DNA from: Cannabis sativa
Lineage: Eukaryota; Streptophyta; Magnoliopsida; Rosales; Cannabaceae
Length of the DNA stretch: 64,000 bases
Assembly: GCF_029168945.1 (NCBI RefSeq)
Contig: NC_083602.1
Coordinates: 28,135,323-28,199,322 of the forward strand
Direction of reading: 5' to 3'
Both the position numbers and the translations under genes were made by a program. Shown here in pieces: positions 50,966 through 61,865 of the stretch. Every line of letters starts with the position of its first letter. Within the stretch, counting starts at the first letter, position 1. The notes beneath the pieces were generated by a model that searched no databases, was not told the DNA's origin, and was given only the letters and a program-made list of their open reading frames with translations.

Positions 50966-50977
50966 TGGTATCAGAGC
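50966..50977 (+). other. Primer-binding site of Gypsy-2
   Basis: TGGTATCAGAGC, three bases past the LTR; complement of initiator-Met tRNA. Confidence 0.9.
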
Positions 50978-51294
50978 GCCAAGGTTTTAAACTTCCTGTA
51001 GACCGGCCGAACATGTACATTCATCGTCAGAGACAAGCTCGACTCATGGTGCAGTAAGTATTGAGAGTAAATACTTTGCTGTTTGTGTGATCATCTGTTT
51101 ACCGCTTTCCATTTTAGGCAGTATGCAAGCATCTAGAGTATTTATGTGTTATGTGATGCCATGCTTTAAATGTTATATGATTAAGCGTTTATTTATATGG
51201 GGTAAATAGTTGAGTTAGGGTTTAAGGCAATAAGTGCGTAAGTGTGGTATTGGTGCTTAACTCGCTGGGGTTGTTGATTACATGGTAACTAGTA

Positions 51295-52209
51295 ATGGAC
51301 CCTCCGCAATCCTCTAGACCACAGGGCGAGCAAGTAGAGCCTAGGGCTGCCCAAACCAATCCACCAGCACCGCCTCCACCTCCGTAGAATCTGGGGGATA
51401 ATGCGGGTGTTGGTAGTGCTAATCCTCCTGCTGACTGGCAGCAGATGTTTCAAGAAATGTGAAGTGTCATACTTCGTCAAGAAGAAGAGTTGCGATAATT
51501 AAGGCAACCGGCACCGGCTGCCCCTGTTGATCAAGTGTTACCACCAGCACCTGTGCCAATGGTGGGTAACCAGGGGTTTGTTATGCCGCATAGGGACTCG
51601 GTATTTGAGCGGTTCGTGAAGCTGCAACCTCGGAATTTTATGGGAGGTATTGATATAATTAAGGTCGAGCAGTGGATGAGCACTATTACTCGTATCCTGG
51701 ATAATACAGGAGTGACGGGAACAAAAAGAGTGAATTGTGCAGCCTTTATGTTACCAGATCATGCCCGCGTCTGGTGGGATATCGTGGGCCAAACCCGGGA
51801 TGTCAGTGTAATGACCTGGGAAGAATTTAAAAGTTTGTTTGAGGAAAAGTTTTACTACATCGCTCTGAGAACTTCACACATGGAAGACTTTGTAAAGTTT
51901 ACTCAGGGAAAGATGTCAGTGGCTGAATACACCCTGGAGTTTGATCGGCTATCTAAGTTTGCTGGTGATCTGGTGCCCACAGATTTCACCAGGAAACAGA
52001 AATATGTGAGAGGATTGAATGCCACAATCAGTCGGGACTTGAAGATTACCACATCACATGACACTTTGTATAAGAAAGTGGTAAAACTAGCCTTGATTGA
52101 TGAGGAGGCTGAGTAACATGTAGAAAAAGAGCAGACTGCAAAGGATGACGTCACGGCATCGAATCCTCCTGCTAGTGGTAATGTCAGTAAGGGGACCGAC
52201 AGTGGCAAC
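51295..52209 (+). pseudogene. gag: Gypsy-2 gag, with premature stops and truncated
   Basis: A single frame from ATG 51295 reads MDPPQSSRPQGEQ, then a Pro-rich segment, then the gag core (RDSVFERFVKLQ, FMGGIDIIKVEQW, ARVWWDIVGQ, MSVAEYTLEFDRL, KYVRGLNATI). Stops interrupt it at TAG and TGA between 51385 and 51465, TAA near 51496, and TAA at 52114-52116. At the first three and the last, a single C-to-T change from Gln or Arg codons explains the stop. The core itself (51535-52113) is open for 193 codons. No zinc knuckle is left because a Copia LTR cuts in at 52210. Confidence 0.85.
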
Positions 52210-52583
52210 TGTAGGGAATTATTTTAAAAGGATCTTAGATCTACTCACAAGTATGTTGATTAACACCCTAAATATGAACTTCTAAAACGATTATGAAATA
52301 AACACATATAAAGTATGAGATACCTTACATTGGGTGTAGCGGAATATTATGTCTCCTTCCGTTCATATCTCTAACCCTTGTATCCTTTCTGTCGTAGAGT
52401 ATTATCAAGATCTGAACCTGGATCTCTTTCTCTCCTTCTTTAGTGCTGAAACTCCTTCTTGTTGAATGTCTTTCTTCACGATCTTCCTCACTATGATTAA
52501 GGTATCACTTGCTGTGTGTGGGCACTACTCTATCACTAAGAGGTTCGAAATTCAAGAGAGAAGAAGAGAGTATAGGTGGCGGC
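52210..52583 (-). mobile_element. Copia-G: outer piece of a Copia LTR
   Basis: TGTAGGGAATTATTTTAAAAG, a decayed LTR end, then sequence parallel to 52584-52950. It stops after GGTGGCGGC, where the Copia-E LTR begins. It sits in Gypsy-2 gag. Confidence 0.78.
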
Positions 52584-54489
52584 TGTTGGAAATTATTTTA
52601 CCAGGATCTTAGATCTACTCACAAGTATGTTGATTAACACCCTAAATATGAACTTCTAAAACGATTATGAAATAAACACATATAAAGTATTAGAAAACCT
52701 TACATTGGGTGCAGCGGAATAATATGACTCCTTCCGTTTAGATATCTAGCCCTTGATTCCTTTCTGTAGCAGAGCATTATCAATATCTGAACCTGGATCT
52801 CTTTCTCTAATTCTTTAGTGCTGAAACTCCTTCTTGTTGAATGTCTTTCTTCACGATCTTCCTCACTATGATTGAGGTATCACTTGCTGTGTGTGGGCAC
52901 TACTCTATCACTAAGTGATTTCGAAATTGAAGAGGGAAGAAAGAGAAGAAGGTGGCGGCTAGGTATAGAGAGAGAAGGCTCAGGTTTTTCTCTGAAGGAA
53001 AAAATAGAAAGTTAAGTGTAAATTTCCTGAAGCCTTAACTATCTACTTATAGCATTCCACTAGGGTAAGGTTTGAATTATTTGGCATTAAAATAATGAAA
53101 ATATCAGAGGATAATTCCTATAAAAGTGGCCGGCCATGCAATGTGGATTTGGGCCTCACTTTTTGCAATTTTGCAGTTTTATCTTTTCTGCATCTGATTT
53201 TCTCAAAAACACCAATTTTCTAATTCAACCATTTAAATGCCAATTCTAATTATTTAATAACTATAAATAATTATTAAATAATATTGTCATTTATCATATT
53301 TAATAATTGAACCATAAAAAGTATCATAATTAATAAATATGCCCCTAAAACTCTTTCTTTACAATTTCGCCCTTACTTAGTGAAAAATTCACAAATAGAC
53401 ATAGTCTAATTTGAGAATTATAATTGATTAATCAAAAACAATTATATGAGTCTTACAAGCAATATTATCTCAACTAGTGGGGGGACCATTGGTCTATATA
53501 ACCGAGCTTCCAATAAGCAGATCAAGAATTTATAACCTAAATTCACTGACTTATTAATTCTTCGTTGAATCCACGCATAGTTTTTAGAATTGCACTCTCA
53601 GTATATAGAAAGCTCTATATGTTCCACCATATAGACACATCATTAGTTATCCATTGTTATAATCCTAATTTCATCAATGATCCTCTATATGAATGATCTA
53701 CACTGTAAAGGGATTAGATTACCGTTACACCCTACAATGTATTTAATCCTTAAAACACATAACCCCGTATAAATGATATTTCAACTTATGTGAAATGAGT
53801 ACTCCACCATTTATTTTCGTTTGGTTAAGCTCGAAGGAGATCATCCTTTACTTACTATTCGCCAGATAGAAGCTATAGATTCCATGTTTATGTTAGGGCT
53901 CCCATTCAATTGCACTACCGTGTTCCCAAAATGTACGTATCACCCTGACCCAAAAGTAGGCTTAACTAAAAAATCAAAGAACACGAATAACACTCTTGAG
54001 ATTGAGCCTAATCATAATGGAATTAAGATCATTTGATCTAGGATCAACTAGGCGATATTGACTTGAATAGATATTATGGTAAGTTTAATAAATCTAAGTC
54101 AAAGTTCAATATCGGTCCCTTCCGATGCATACTCCATGCACCCAACCTGAGCTTTACTTTAACTAATGCTCTGGAAAGAACATAGCATTTCTCCAAATGC
54201 AAGTAAACTCTGTTGTAGATTACCATATCAGTAAAACCCTATGTGTGATAAATCTAGGAATCTTTATTCACATAGTCATGTTTACTTTCCAATGTGTTGA
54301 CAACACAATAAACATGATCAAGTATGTGAAAAGGGTTTTAGATGAATTTATAAATCAAATAGACAAGCAATTGATAAGGTGAACCAAAACATACACAAAT
54401 GAATGAAAAATACTTCTATTTCTTTATTGATGTTGAATAAAAAAGGATTACATTGAAATGGAGTTTTATTTAGGGCATAAAATCCAACA
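52584..54489 (-). repeat. Copia-E 3' LTR (1906 bp)
   Basis: TGTTGGAAATTATTTTACC to AAATCCAACA, complete. It is followed by the reversed polypurine tract (ATTCCCACTTGCAC). Confidence 0.9.
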
Positions 54490-54534
54490 AATTCCCACTT
54501 GCACTAATATAAAACTAATCAGTACATATTAATT

Positions 54535-54680
54535 AATCCTAAATTCTGACGGTGCTTTTCAAATGCAGTCGCGGCCAAGACTTTGGTGAACGGATCAACT
54601 AGGTTGTCTTCTGTGTCCACTTTCTCTACCAGTACATCCCCTCTTGCCACATATTCTCTGATGATGTGATACTTTCTTTC
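54535..54680 (-). pseudogene. pol: Copia-E RNase H C-terminus
   Basis: The minus strand reads ERKYHIIREYVARGDVLVEK, then VDTEDNLVDPFTKVLA and EKHRQNLG, the standard end of Copia RNase H, in one open frame. The upstream part is gone: Copia-F starts at 54681, and the RNase H core is not found on its other side. Confidence 0.88.
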
Positions 54681-56481
54681 TGTTGGGTTTTATGCCCTAA
54701 ATAAAACTCATTTCAATATAATTAGATTTACTTATTAATATAGATCAGAAATAACATTTAATGTTGCATAGTTCACATGATTTATTTCATGATTATATGT
54801 ACATAATGTATAAATTCATCTGAACTTTCACATGATTTATTTCATGATTATATGTACAACAGAGTTTACTTGCATTTGGAGAAGTGCTATGTTCTTTCCA
54901 GAGCATTGGTTAAAGTAAAGCTCAGGTTGGATGCATGGAGTATGCATCGGAAGGGACCGATATTGAACTTTGACTTAGATTTATTAAACTTACCGTAATA
55001 TCTTTTCAAGTCGCCTAGTTGATCCTAGATCAAATGTTCTTAATCCTGTTATGATTAGGCTCAATCTCAAGAGGCTATTCGTGTTCTTTGATTTGTTAGT
55101 TAAGCCTACTTTTAGGTCAGGGTGATACGTACATTTTGGGAACACGGTAGTGCAATTGAGTGGGAGCGCTAGCATAAACATGGAATCTATAGCTTCTATC
55201 TGGCGAATAGTAAGCAAAGGATGATCTCCTTCGAGCTTGACCAAACGAACATAAATGGTGGAGTACTCATTTCGCATAAGCTGAAATATCATTTATACGG
55301 GCTCAAGTGTTTTAAGGATAAAATACATTGTAGGGTGTAACGGTAATCTAATCCCTTTACAGTGTAGATCATTCATATAGAGGATCATTGATCACATTAG
55401 GATTATAACAATGGATAACTAATGATGTGTCTATATGGTGGAACATATAGAGCATTCTATATACTGAGAGTGCAATTCTAAGTTCTATGCGTGGATTCAA
55501 CGAAGAATTAATAAGTTAGTGAATTTCAGTGTTAAATTCTTGATCTACTTATTGGAAGCTCGGTTATATAGACCCATGGTCCCCCCACTAGTTGAGATAA
55601 TATTGCTTGTAAGACTCATGTAATTGGTTTTGATTAATCAATTATAATTCTCAAATTAGACTATGTCTATTTGTGAATTTTTCACTAAGTAAGGGCGAAA
55701 TTGTAAAGAAAGAGTTTTAGGGGCATATTTGTTAATTATGATACTTTGTATGGTTCAATTAATAAATATGATAAATGACAATATTATTTAATAATTATTT
55801 ATAGTTATTAAATAGTTAGAATTGGCATTTAAATGGTTGAATTAGAAAATTGGTGTTTTTGAGAAAATCAGATGCAGAAAAGGTAAAACTGCAAAATTGC
55901 AAAAAGTGAGGCCCAAATCCACTAAGCATGGCCGGCCACTTTTGTAGGGTTTTTCCCTCTGATATTTTCACTAATTTAATGCCAAATAATTCAAACCTAA
56001 CCTTAGTGGAATGCTATAAATAGATAGTGAAGGCTTCAGGAAAATTACACTTTTTTCAGACACTTTCTGAATCAGAAAAACCTGCACTTTCTCTCTCCCT
56101 ATCTTTGGCCGAACCCACTCTCTCTCTCTCTCTTCCTCTTGAATTTCGAAATCCTTAGTGTATGAGTAGTGCCCACACACAGCAAGTGATACCTCAATCA
56201 TAGTGAGGAAGATCGTGAAGAAAGACTTTCAGTAAGAAGGAGTTTCAGCATCAAAGATTCAGAGAAAGAGATCCAGGTTCAGATATTGATAATGCTCTGC
56301 TACAGAAAGGAATCAAGGGCTAAATATCTGAACGGAAGGAGTCATTATATTCCGCTGCACCCAATGTAAGGTTTCCTAAACTTTACATGTGTTTATTTCA
56401 TCGTTTTAGAAAGTTCATATTTAGGGTGTTAATCAACATACTTGTGAGTAGATCTAAGATCCTGGTAAAATAATTCCAACA
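54681..56481 (+). repeat. Copia-F 5' LTR (1801 bp, internally rearranged)
   Basis: Complete ends TGTTGGG and CCAACA. A 32-bp segment is present twice (54772-54803 and 54827-54858), and roughly 90 bp kept in Copia-B is missing there, which explains the shorter length. Confidence 0.88.
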
Positions 56482-58316
56482 ACTGGCCTCAGAGCCATGG
56501 TAATTGATTTACTTGCAAGAAATTTGGACTTTAAAACGATTGTTTGTTTATTTTTGGATGGTATCATGTTGTATTGAGTGTTATTTGATGATTGATTGGT
56601 GTTTGTGAATTTTCGTTAAAAATAATTAAATATATGTTTCTGGAATTATTTTTATTGGATTGTATGGAAAGAATTAAGCAAGTTACTTTTTTACAGAACT
56701 CAATTTCGATTTACTTTGAATTAGTTATGATTTTTTGAAGATTGGAAAAAATCGGAGTTGTGATGAAATTTTCCTGCGCACGCGACAACTTTCCGTACAG
56801 CTCGCAATTTTTTCGTTTTTCTTCGATTTTTCATGCTTTTTCATGGAATTAACTTCCCATTTTTTGTGTAGTTCTATATTTATACTATTACTATTCCTAA
56901 TTCAATTCTAATTATCATTATGAATTAATTTAATATTTTTTAAATTTAATTCAAGATATTAGTGTAATTTGAATTTAAAAATAGTTAGTATCTATCTTTT
57001 TTGCTTAATAATCTATCTTATTTTTAAATTTGATTATATCTTATCTTATTTTTAAATTTAAGGTCAGATTTTAAATTTTTAAATTAAATCTTTTTTTTAA
57101 ATAATTTGACCTTATTTAAATTTAAAATAAGATACATATAATCATGTAATTTTAAAAAGATGTAAGATATTTTGCTAACTTTTAAATTTTGTTATTTTAT
57201 TTATTTAAATTACATTTAAAATCTGAAAAAGATATTTATTTATTTATTTTTTTAATTTTTTATTTATAAAATAACATTTAAATTTTAAAGTAGTTAGCAA
57301 ATTTTTGAAATGATATTTAGGTTGGTTGAAACCTAATTTTTCAAAATTATAGGTTTAATTTTAAATTTAATTTTTTTTTAAAATTTCGAATTATTCAAAT
57401 TTTTTTTGAAAATTTTCGAAAAATTATTTTTTATTTAATTAATTATTTCGAAATTAATAATTTAATTTAAAATTAAATAAATCCTACATCCAACTATCCA
57501 GATAACCTTGTTGCAGGAGTATGTGTTTTAGCTTGTGTGTAAGTTTTCAAAACCTATTATTACTTGATTGCAAATAGCCATGGTTACTTTTTGCCAGATC
57601 TAATGATTTGATGTCTCCCTTGGTCAAGTAAATAATTTGTAACAGGTATATTTACAATCTTCTTTCATCTGTGTATGACCTAACAACATGATAGGACCCA
57701 TCCAAAGTGTGCCTGTGTGAGCCTATGTGTTTAATTTTATTATAGATGCATATAGGTTGTTGTTGCTAAAATAAATTATCATAGTTCTTGATAGATTTTA
57801 TTTAGGCCCATTTAGTTTTTGGGCCTATTCAATTAATAACAGTTGTTCATTTTAAGGTTAAATTCCTCTCTTTTGGGCCTTGTGTGAGAGTTGGGAGCCA
57901 TAATAGTGGGTACGACATACTGAACCCAGCACCCCCTCACATGAACCACCCCAATTGTGAAGGCCCATGTGCCTGATTTGAATAACTGTACTAGGTTAAT
58001 TAAACTAGTTTAACCTAATAAAATTGATTAGCAACATAATTAATTTCATTTATTTTGAAATTAATTTAAGAAAATTATAGTTTAAAGAATTCTTTATTCT
58101 AAGCTAAACTATATGTATTTTCTTGTATTTAATTAAATATAGAATTATAACCATCTAGATTCTTTCTGGAGCTTAATTTAAATTTTTCATTAAATATTCC
58201 TATTTAAGTTGATATTTAGTTATCTACAACTAACCAACTTAAATCTGAATATCTTTTGAAATTCAAATTTCAAAATTAAGTTGAGGAATTTTAGGAATTG
58301 GTTATTAAGATTCTTT

Positions 58317-58424
58317 AGATATTTTTTAAGTTAATATCTTTTCGAATATTAACTTAAAATGGAATATTTTAGATATTTTTTAGGTTAATATCTTTTCGAA
58401 TATTAACTTAAAATGGAATATTTT
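58317..58424. repeat. 54-bp tandem duplication in the Copia-F leader
   Basis: Copies 58317-58370 and 58371-58424, each containing TTAATATCTTTTCGAATATT. Copia-B has one copy (about 9850). Confidence 0.85.
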
Positions 58425-59030
58425 TGAATTAAGTGGTTACAACTTAATTTTTGATATTTAATTAAATTTAAATTTGAAAAATATTTAAGTTTTAGATTTT
58501 TTCTAATACAACTTAAATTAGATATTTTTTCAAATTTTGTTGAAAAGATACTTAGTCAAATAAGATATTTTCTAGATAGTTATTTCTAGACTACTTATTA
58601 TTTCTAATATTAAATAGGAAAATATTATGCATTGTGAAATTAATTATTTATATAATTAATTTTGGTACAATTTATTTTAAGTATATTTTTCTTAGTATTA
58701 AACTAGAGATTAATAATTAAGCCTTCTCTACACTTAATTATTTATTTCTTGAATTTAATACATTTAATTAATTTGAAAATTAAATATCTAAGTTGATTAT
58801 CATCATACTTAAATATTTCTTTTTCATGACACTTAATTAAATAGAAAATTATTTTTAGTTGAAATTTATTTTTTCAACTAAATTTAAATAATTTTCAAAA
58901 TATATTTTTTCTTTATTTTATTAATCAAATTTCGAAATTGCATTTCTTAAATGCTGGAATTTCGAATATTATTTGAAAAATAGATTAAAGTTGTAAATTA
59001 TTTATTATTTAATTTTGGACCACCTTAAAT

Positions 59031-59188
59031 CAATAATCAAAATGTCGTCAACATAAAGGACCAGGAACATGGGCTGCTTCACCCAAATCTTTCATATTGT
59101 ATTGAGTGTTAAGCCATTCCTTGATGTTAGTCATTTTCTTGATATTGTTTCCAATAATCAAAATGTCGTCAACATAAAGGACCAGGAA
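59031..59188. repeat. 37-bp direct repeat of the RT YVDD segment at the Copia-F/Copia-E junction
   Basis: 59031-59067 and 59152-59188 are identical. The right copy is in its proper place in Copia-E RT; the left one lies exactly at the join with the Copia-F leader. Confidence 0.9.
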
Positions 59189-59513
59189 TACTACTACTTG
59201 GTCTTCCTTGAGTTGGTAAACACAAGGTTCATCTTCATTCTGAAGAAAGCCGTAGGTCTTGATGATTTCATCAAACCTTTTGTTCCATGAGCGAGAAGCT
59301 TGCTTAAGTCCATAGATAGACTTATTTAATTTGCAAACTTTTTTTCCTGCTCTGGAAGAACATAGCCTTCTGGTTGCTCCATATAGATAGTTTGTTCAAG
59401 TACCCCATTAAGGAAGGAAGTCTTGACATCCATTTGCCAGATTTCATAATCGAAAGCAGCAGCTATGGAGAGAAGAATTCAGATGGATTTGAGCATGGCA
59501 ATAGGACTAAAAG
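59069..59513 (-). pseudogene. pol: Copia-E reverse transcriptase, middle part
   Basis: On the minus strand from 59513: AAAFDYEIWQMDVKTSFLNG, then MEQPEGYVLP, IYGLKQASRSWN, LYVDDILIIG and EWLNTQYNMKDLGEAAHV. The catalytic YVDD is present. There is one in-frame TGA just after the solo-LTR junction (near 59480), and a one-base loss in an A-run at about 59339-59345 shifts the frame. It stops at about 59069; the rest of RT is deleted. It joins at its upstream side to 61866 across the solo LTR. Confidence 0.9.
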
Positions 59514-59994
59514 TGTAAAGACCGCTTAGTTTAATTTGAAAATTAGCAGTTTATTATGTTTAATTATGGAAAATTATTTGTAGCTATTTAAATAATTGTT
59601 ATGCTGTTATTATTGAATTCTGAAATGCATTTTATGTCATTTAGTAATTTTCATAATTTTGCATTTCCGGTGCCCGGTAACATGGAACTCGGTGTTTGGC
59701 TCAGTAAAATCACAACTTAGTATGTTAGTATTGTGGGACGGTTTATTAGACATTGGGAATGTCGGGAGTGGCCGGGAATTTAGAATTTCCCAAAATACCC
59801 CTTTAGTGCTCTTTATGCTATTTTAGTGTGACCATTTTGCCCCATTTATGTTTTGTCCTTTAGTGGACTTTATTTGGTGAAAATATGTGATTAATGGCAT
59901 TTCTTTTGGCTGATGTTAAGATTTAAATTAAGCATTTCATTTTTTCTCATTATTCAAAATTTCAAACTTAGAAAAATAGAAAAATCCAAAGCTC

Positions 59995-60025
<31 letters not shown>

Positions 60026-61865
60026 GGCTGGAGTGGTGTGCTAGGGCTGAGATTCTTTTGATTTTTCAAGCTCTTTTCATTCAATCTTAGTGTTCTTCAA
60101 GTGCTTGGTAAGACCTTTGTATCTTGTTCTTTTAATTTCTTGAATTTTGATGAAAAGAAATGGTTTGCATGCTTAGTTTGAGTTGATGCTGCTGCTGTGT
60201 TTTTGATGTTGTTTCTGAAGTTTAAGGCATGATTATTTGATTAATTTATAGCTAGTTTGATGCATGTTAGTAGCTTTGTTTCAAGCTTGGAAGTGTTTAC
60301 TCAAAAATATAGTTTTCAAAGAAAGATGATGAAGTTTGTTGCTGTAGTTGTTGCTGCTGTTTAATTGTGTGTTCTGGAGTTTTATTATGTTGAAATAGGT
60401 TGAGTTATGCATGATTTAGTGGCTGTTTGGAGGGATTAGTCAAGTTTTGAGTTTTGAACTCAATCTTGAACCTCCAATGGTGAATTGAGTTTCTGTGATT
60501 GAAGCTTGGTTCTCTTGCTTTGGATTTGTTCTTAGGGGTAATTAGAAGAGGTCTGGAAGGTTTGATATGCTTTGGGTTCGAATTGATGAAGTTATGAATT
60601 TTTTAGTTCAGTCTGCGAGGAACCAAAATTCCGGTTGTGCATCCAGAATTCCGGATGGGGTTCTGAAATTCCCAGAACTGGAATTCCGGTTGGGCAACCG
60701 GTCTGCCGGTTGGGTGATTTTCAGAAACCCTAGATTTTCTCGTTTCTATGTTATTTGGGGTATTGCCATGCTTTTTATCGATAGGGAAACTTTTAGTTTC
60801 TAGTTTAAGTCCCCGGGAAGTGATTTAGCGTATCACTTATAGTGTTGTGATTATTATGGTTTAGGAGCCTGTAAACCGCCGCGCAGTTCGTTCCAGTCAG
60901 GTTGGCCGACACACCTGAATTCGGAATCCAGGTAAGATTAGTATAACAGTATGCATATATATTACATGTTTAGCGTGTGTGTAGGAAGCCTGTTAGATTA
61001 CATTAGATATGTATGTTGGCTTCGAACCATCCGACTGTGTCACATCGGTACAGGCTAGAGTATGACTAGCAGCTGGAGTATGATCAGTGTACCGAGTATA
61101 GGCTGACACTGTATCACATCGGTACAGGCTAGAGTATGACTAGCAACTGGAGTATGACCAGTGTACCGAGTATAGGCTGATACTAGGGTTGGTGGTTCTG
61201 TACTATTTGAAGTATCACTTCGGCACAGGCTAGAGTATGACTAGCAACTGGAATATGACCAGTGTGCCGATTATAGGCTGATACTGTAACACATCGGTAC
61301 AGGCTGGAGTATGACTAGTAGCTGGAGTATGACCAGTGTACCGAGTATAGGCTGTTACTTGTCATTAGTACCGTCTTATGAACGTTCAGGACTCAGTATC
61401 GTGTGGGACACGGCAGTTAGGATTATGGTTAGGGGTATGGGCGTCTGATCATAACTCGGGATTTATGTATGATATTTGATTATGCTTTTCTTACTGAGTC
61501 TGTCGACTCACAGTGCTATGTTTATGTGTAGGTAAGGGCAAGGCTAAGGCTGAAGGACCGTGAGAGCGAGCCGGTGAAGATTGTAGATGTCGGGGCGGTT
61601 AGGCCTGGAGCGTACGATCCTCGGGACAGCAAGGCTATTTTTGTAATTAGTCGCTAGGCGACAAGTATTTTGTATAGTCAGTGAACTTTTGTAAAATGTT
61701 TTGTAATCGGGATCCTGAGTATTTTTGTATAAATATATTATAAGTTTAATTAAAAAGCGAAATTTTTTAATTAATCACGATTTCTATAAACCGCGTTGAT
61801 TAGCAACGAGCTGCACAGTATGTTTAAAAATCACGTAATACGCCTATGCTAGTTATAGTGTTACA
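59514..61865 (+). mobile_element. Solo LTR of the Gypsy-1 family (2352 bp)
   Basis: TGTAAAGACCGC...GTGTTACA with perfect 5-bp duplication AAAAG (59509-59513, 61866-61870). It is similar to the Gypsy-1 LTR throughout but clearly diverged. No internal region, so it arose by LTR-LTR recombination. It carries a CT microsatellite (59999-60024), palindromes (60695-60712) and four structured repeats (61046-61343). Confidence 0.93.
61046..61343 (+). repeat. Four 49-nt repeats, each able to fold as a three-way junction
   Basis: Units 61046-61094, 61120-61168, 61221-61269 and 61295-61343, spaced 74 bp within each pair. Each has an outer stem CGGTACA/TGTACCG and two inner stem-loops, GCTAG-agtatga-CTAGC and CTGG-agtatga-CCAG (first unit TCAG, still G-U pairable). 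The third unit has outer arms CGGCACA/TGTGCCG: both sides changed together. Changes in the fourth unit are wobble pairs. Confidence 0.9.

Larger units (their letters stand above)
48075..52209 (+). mobile_element. Gypsy-2: 5' part of a Ty3/Gypsy element
   Basis: LTR 48075-50962, Met-tRNA primer site 50966-50977, gag from 51295. It is cut inside gag by a Copia LTR at 52210. It inserted into the Copia-D LTR after ATCAT (48070-48074). Gag resembles that of Gypsy-1 (PRNFMGG..IIKVEQW against PPVFLGG..VMKAEQW), so it is a related but separate family. Its 3' half is outside the window. Confidence 0.88.
54681..59033 (+). mobile_element. Copia-F: 5' LTR and leader of a truncated Copia element
   Basis: LTR 54681-56481, primer site from 56482 (ACTGGCCTCAGAGCC), then the family's AT-rich leader until about 59033, where it stops abruptly at a duplicated piece of Copia-E RT. 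It inserted in the Copia-E RNase H region. Everything after the leader, including its 3' LTR, is lost. Confidence 0.87.

Noticed and set aside
59069..59290. 73-codon plus-strand frame
   Set aside because: It is the complement of the Copia-E reverse transcriptase, which reads clearly on the minus strand.
61046..61343. Regular repeat-spacer layout resembling a CRISPR array
   Set aside because: The DNA is a plant retrotransposon LTR. The repeats are themselves two-hairpin units, spacers are related to each other, and no cas genes are present.
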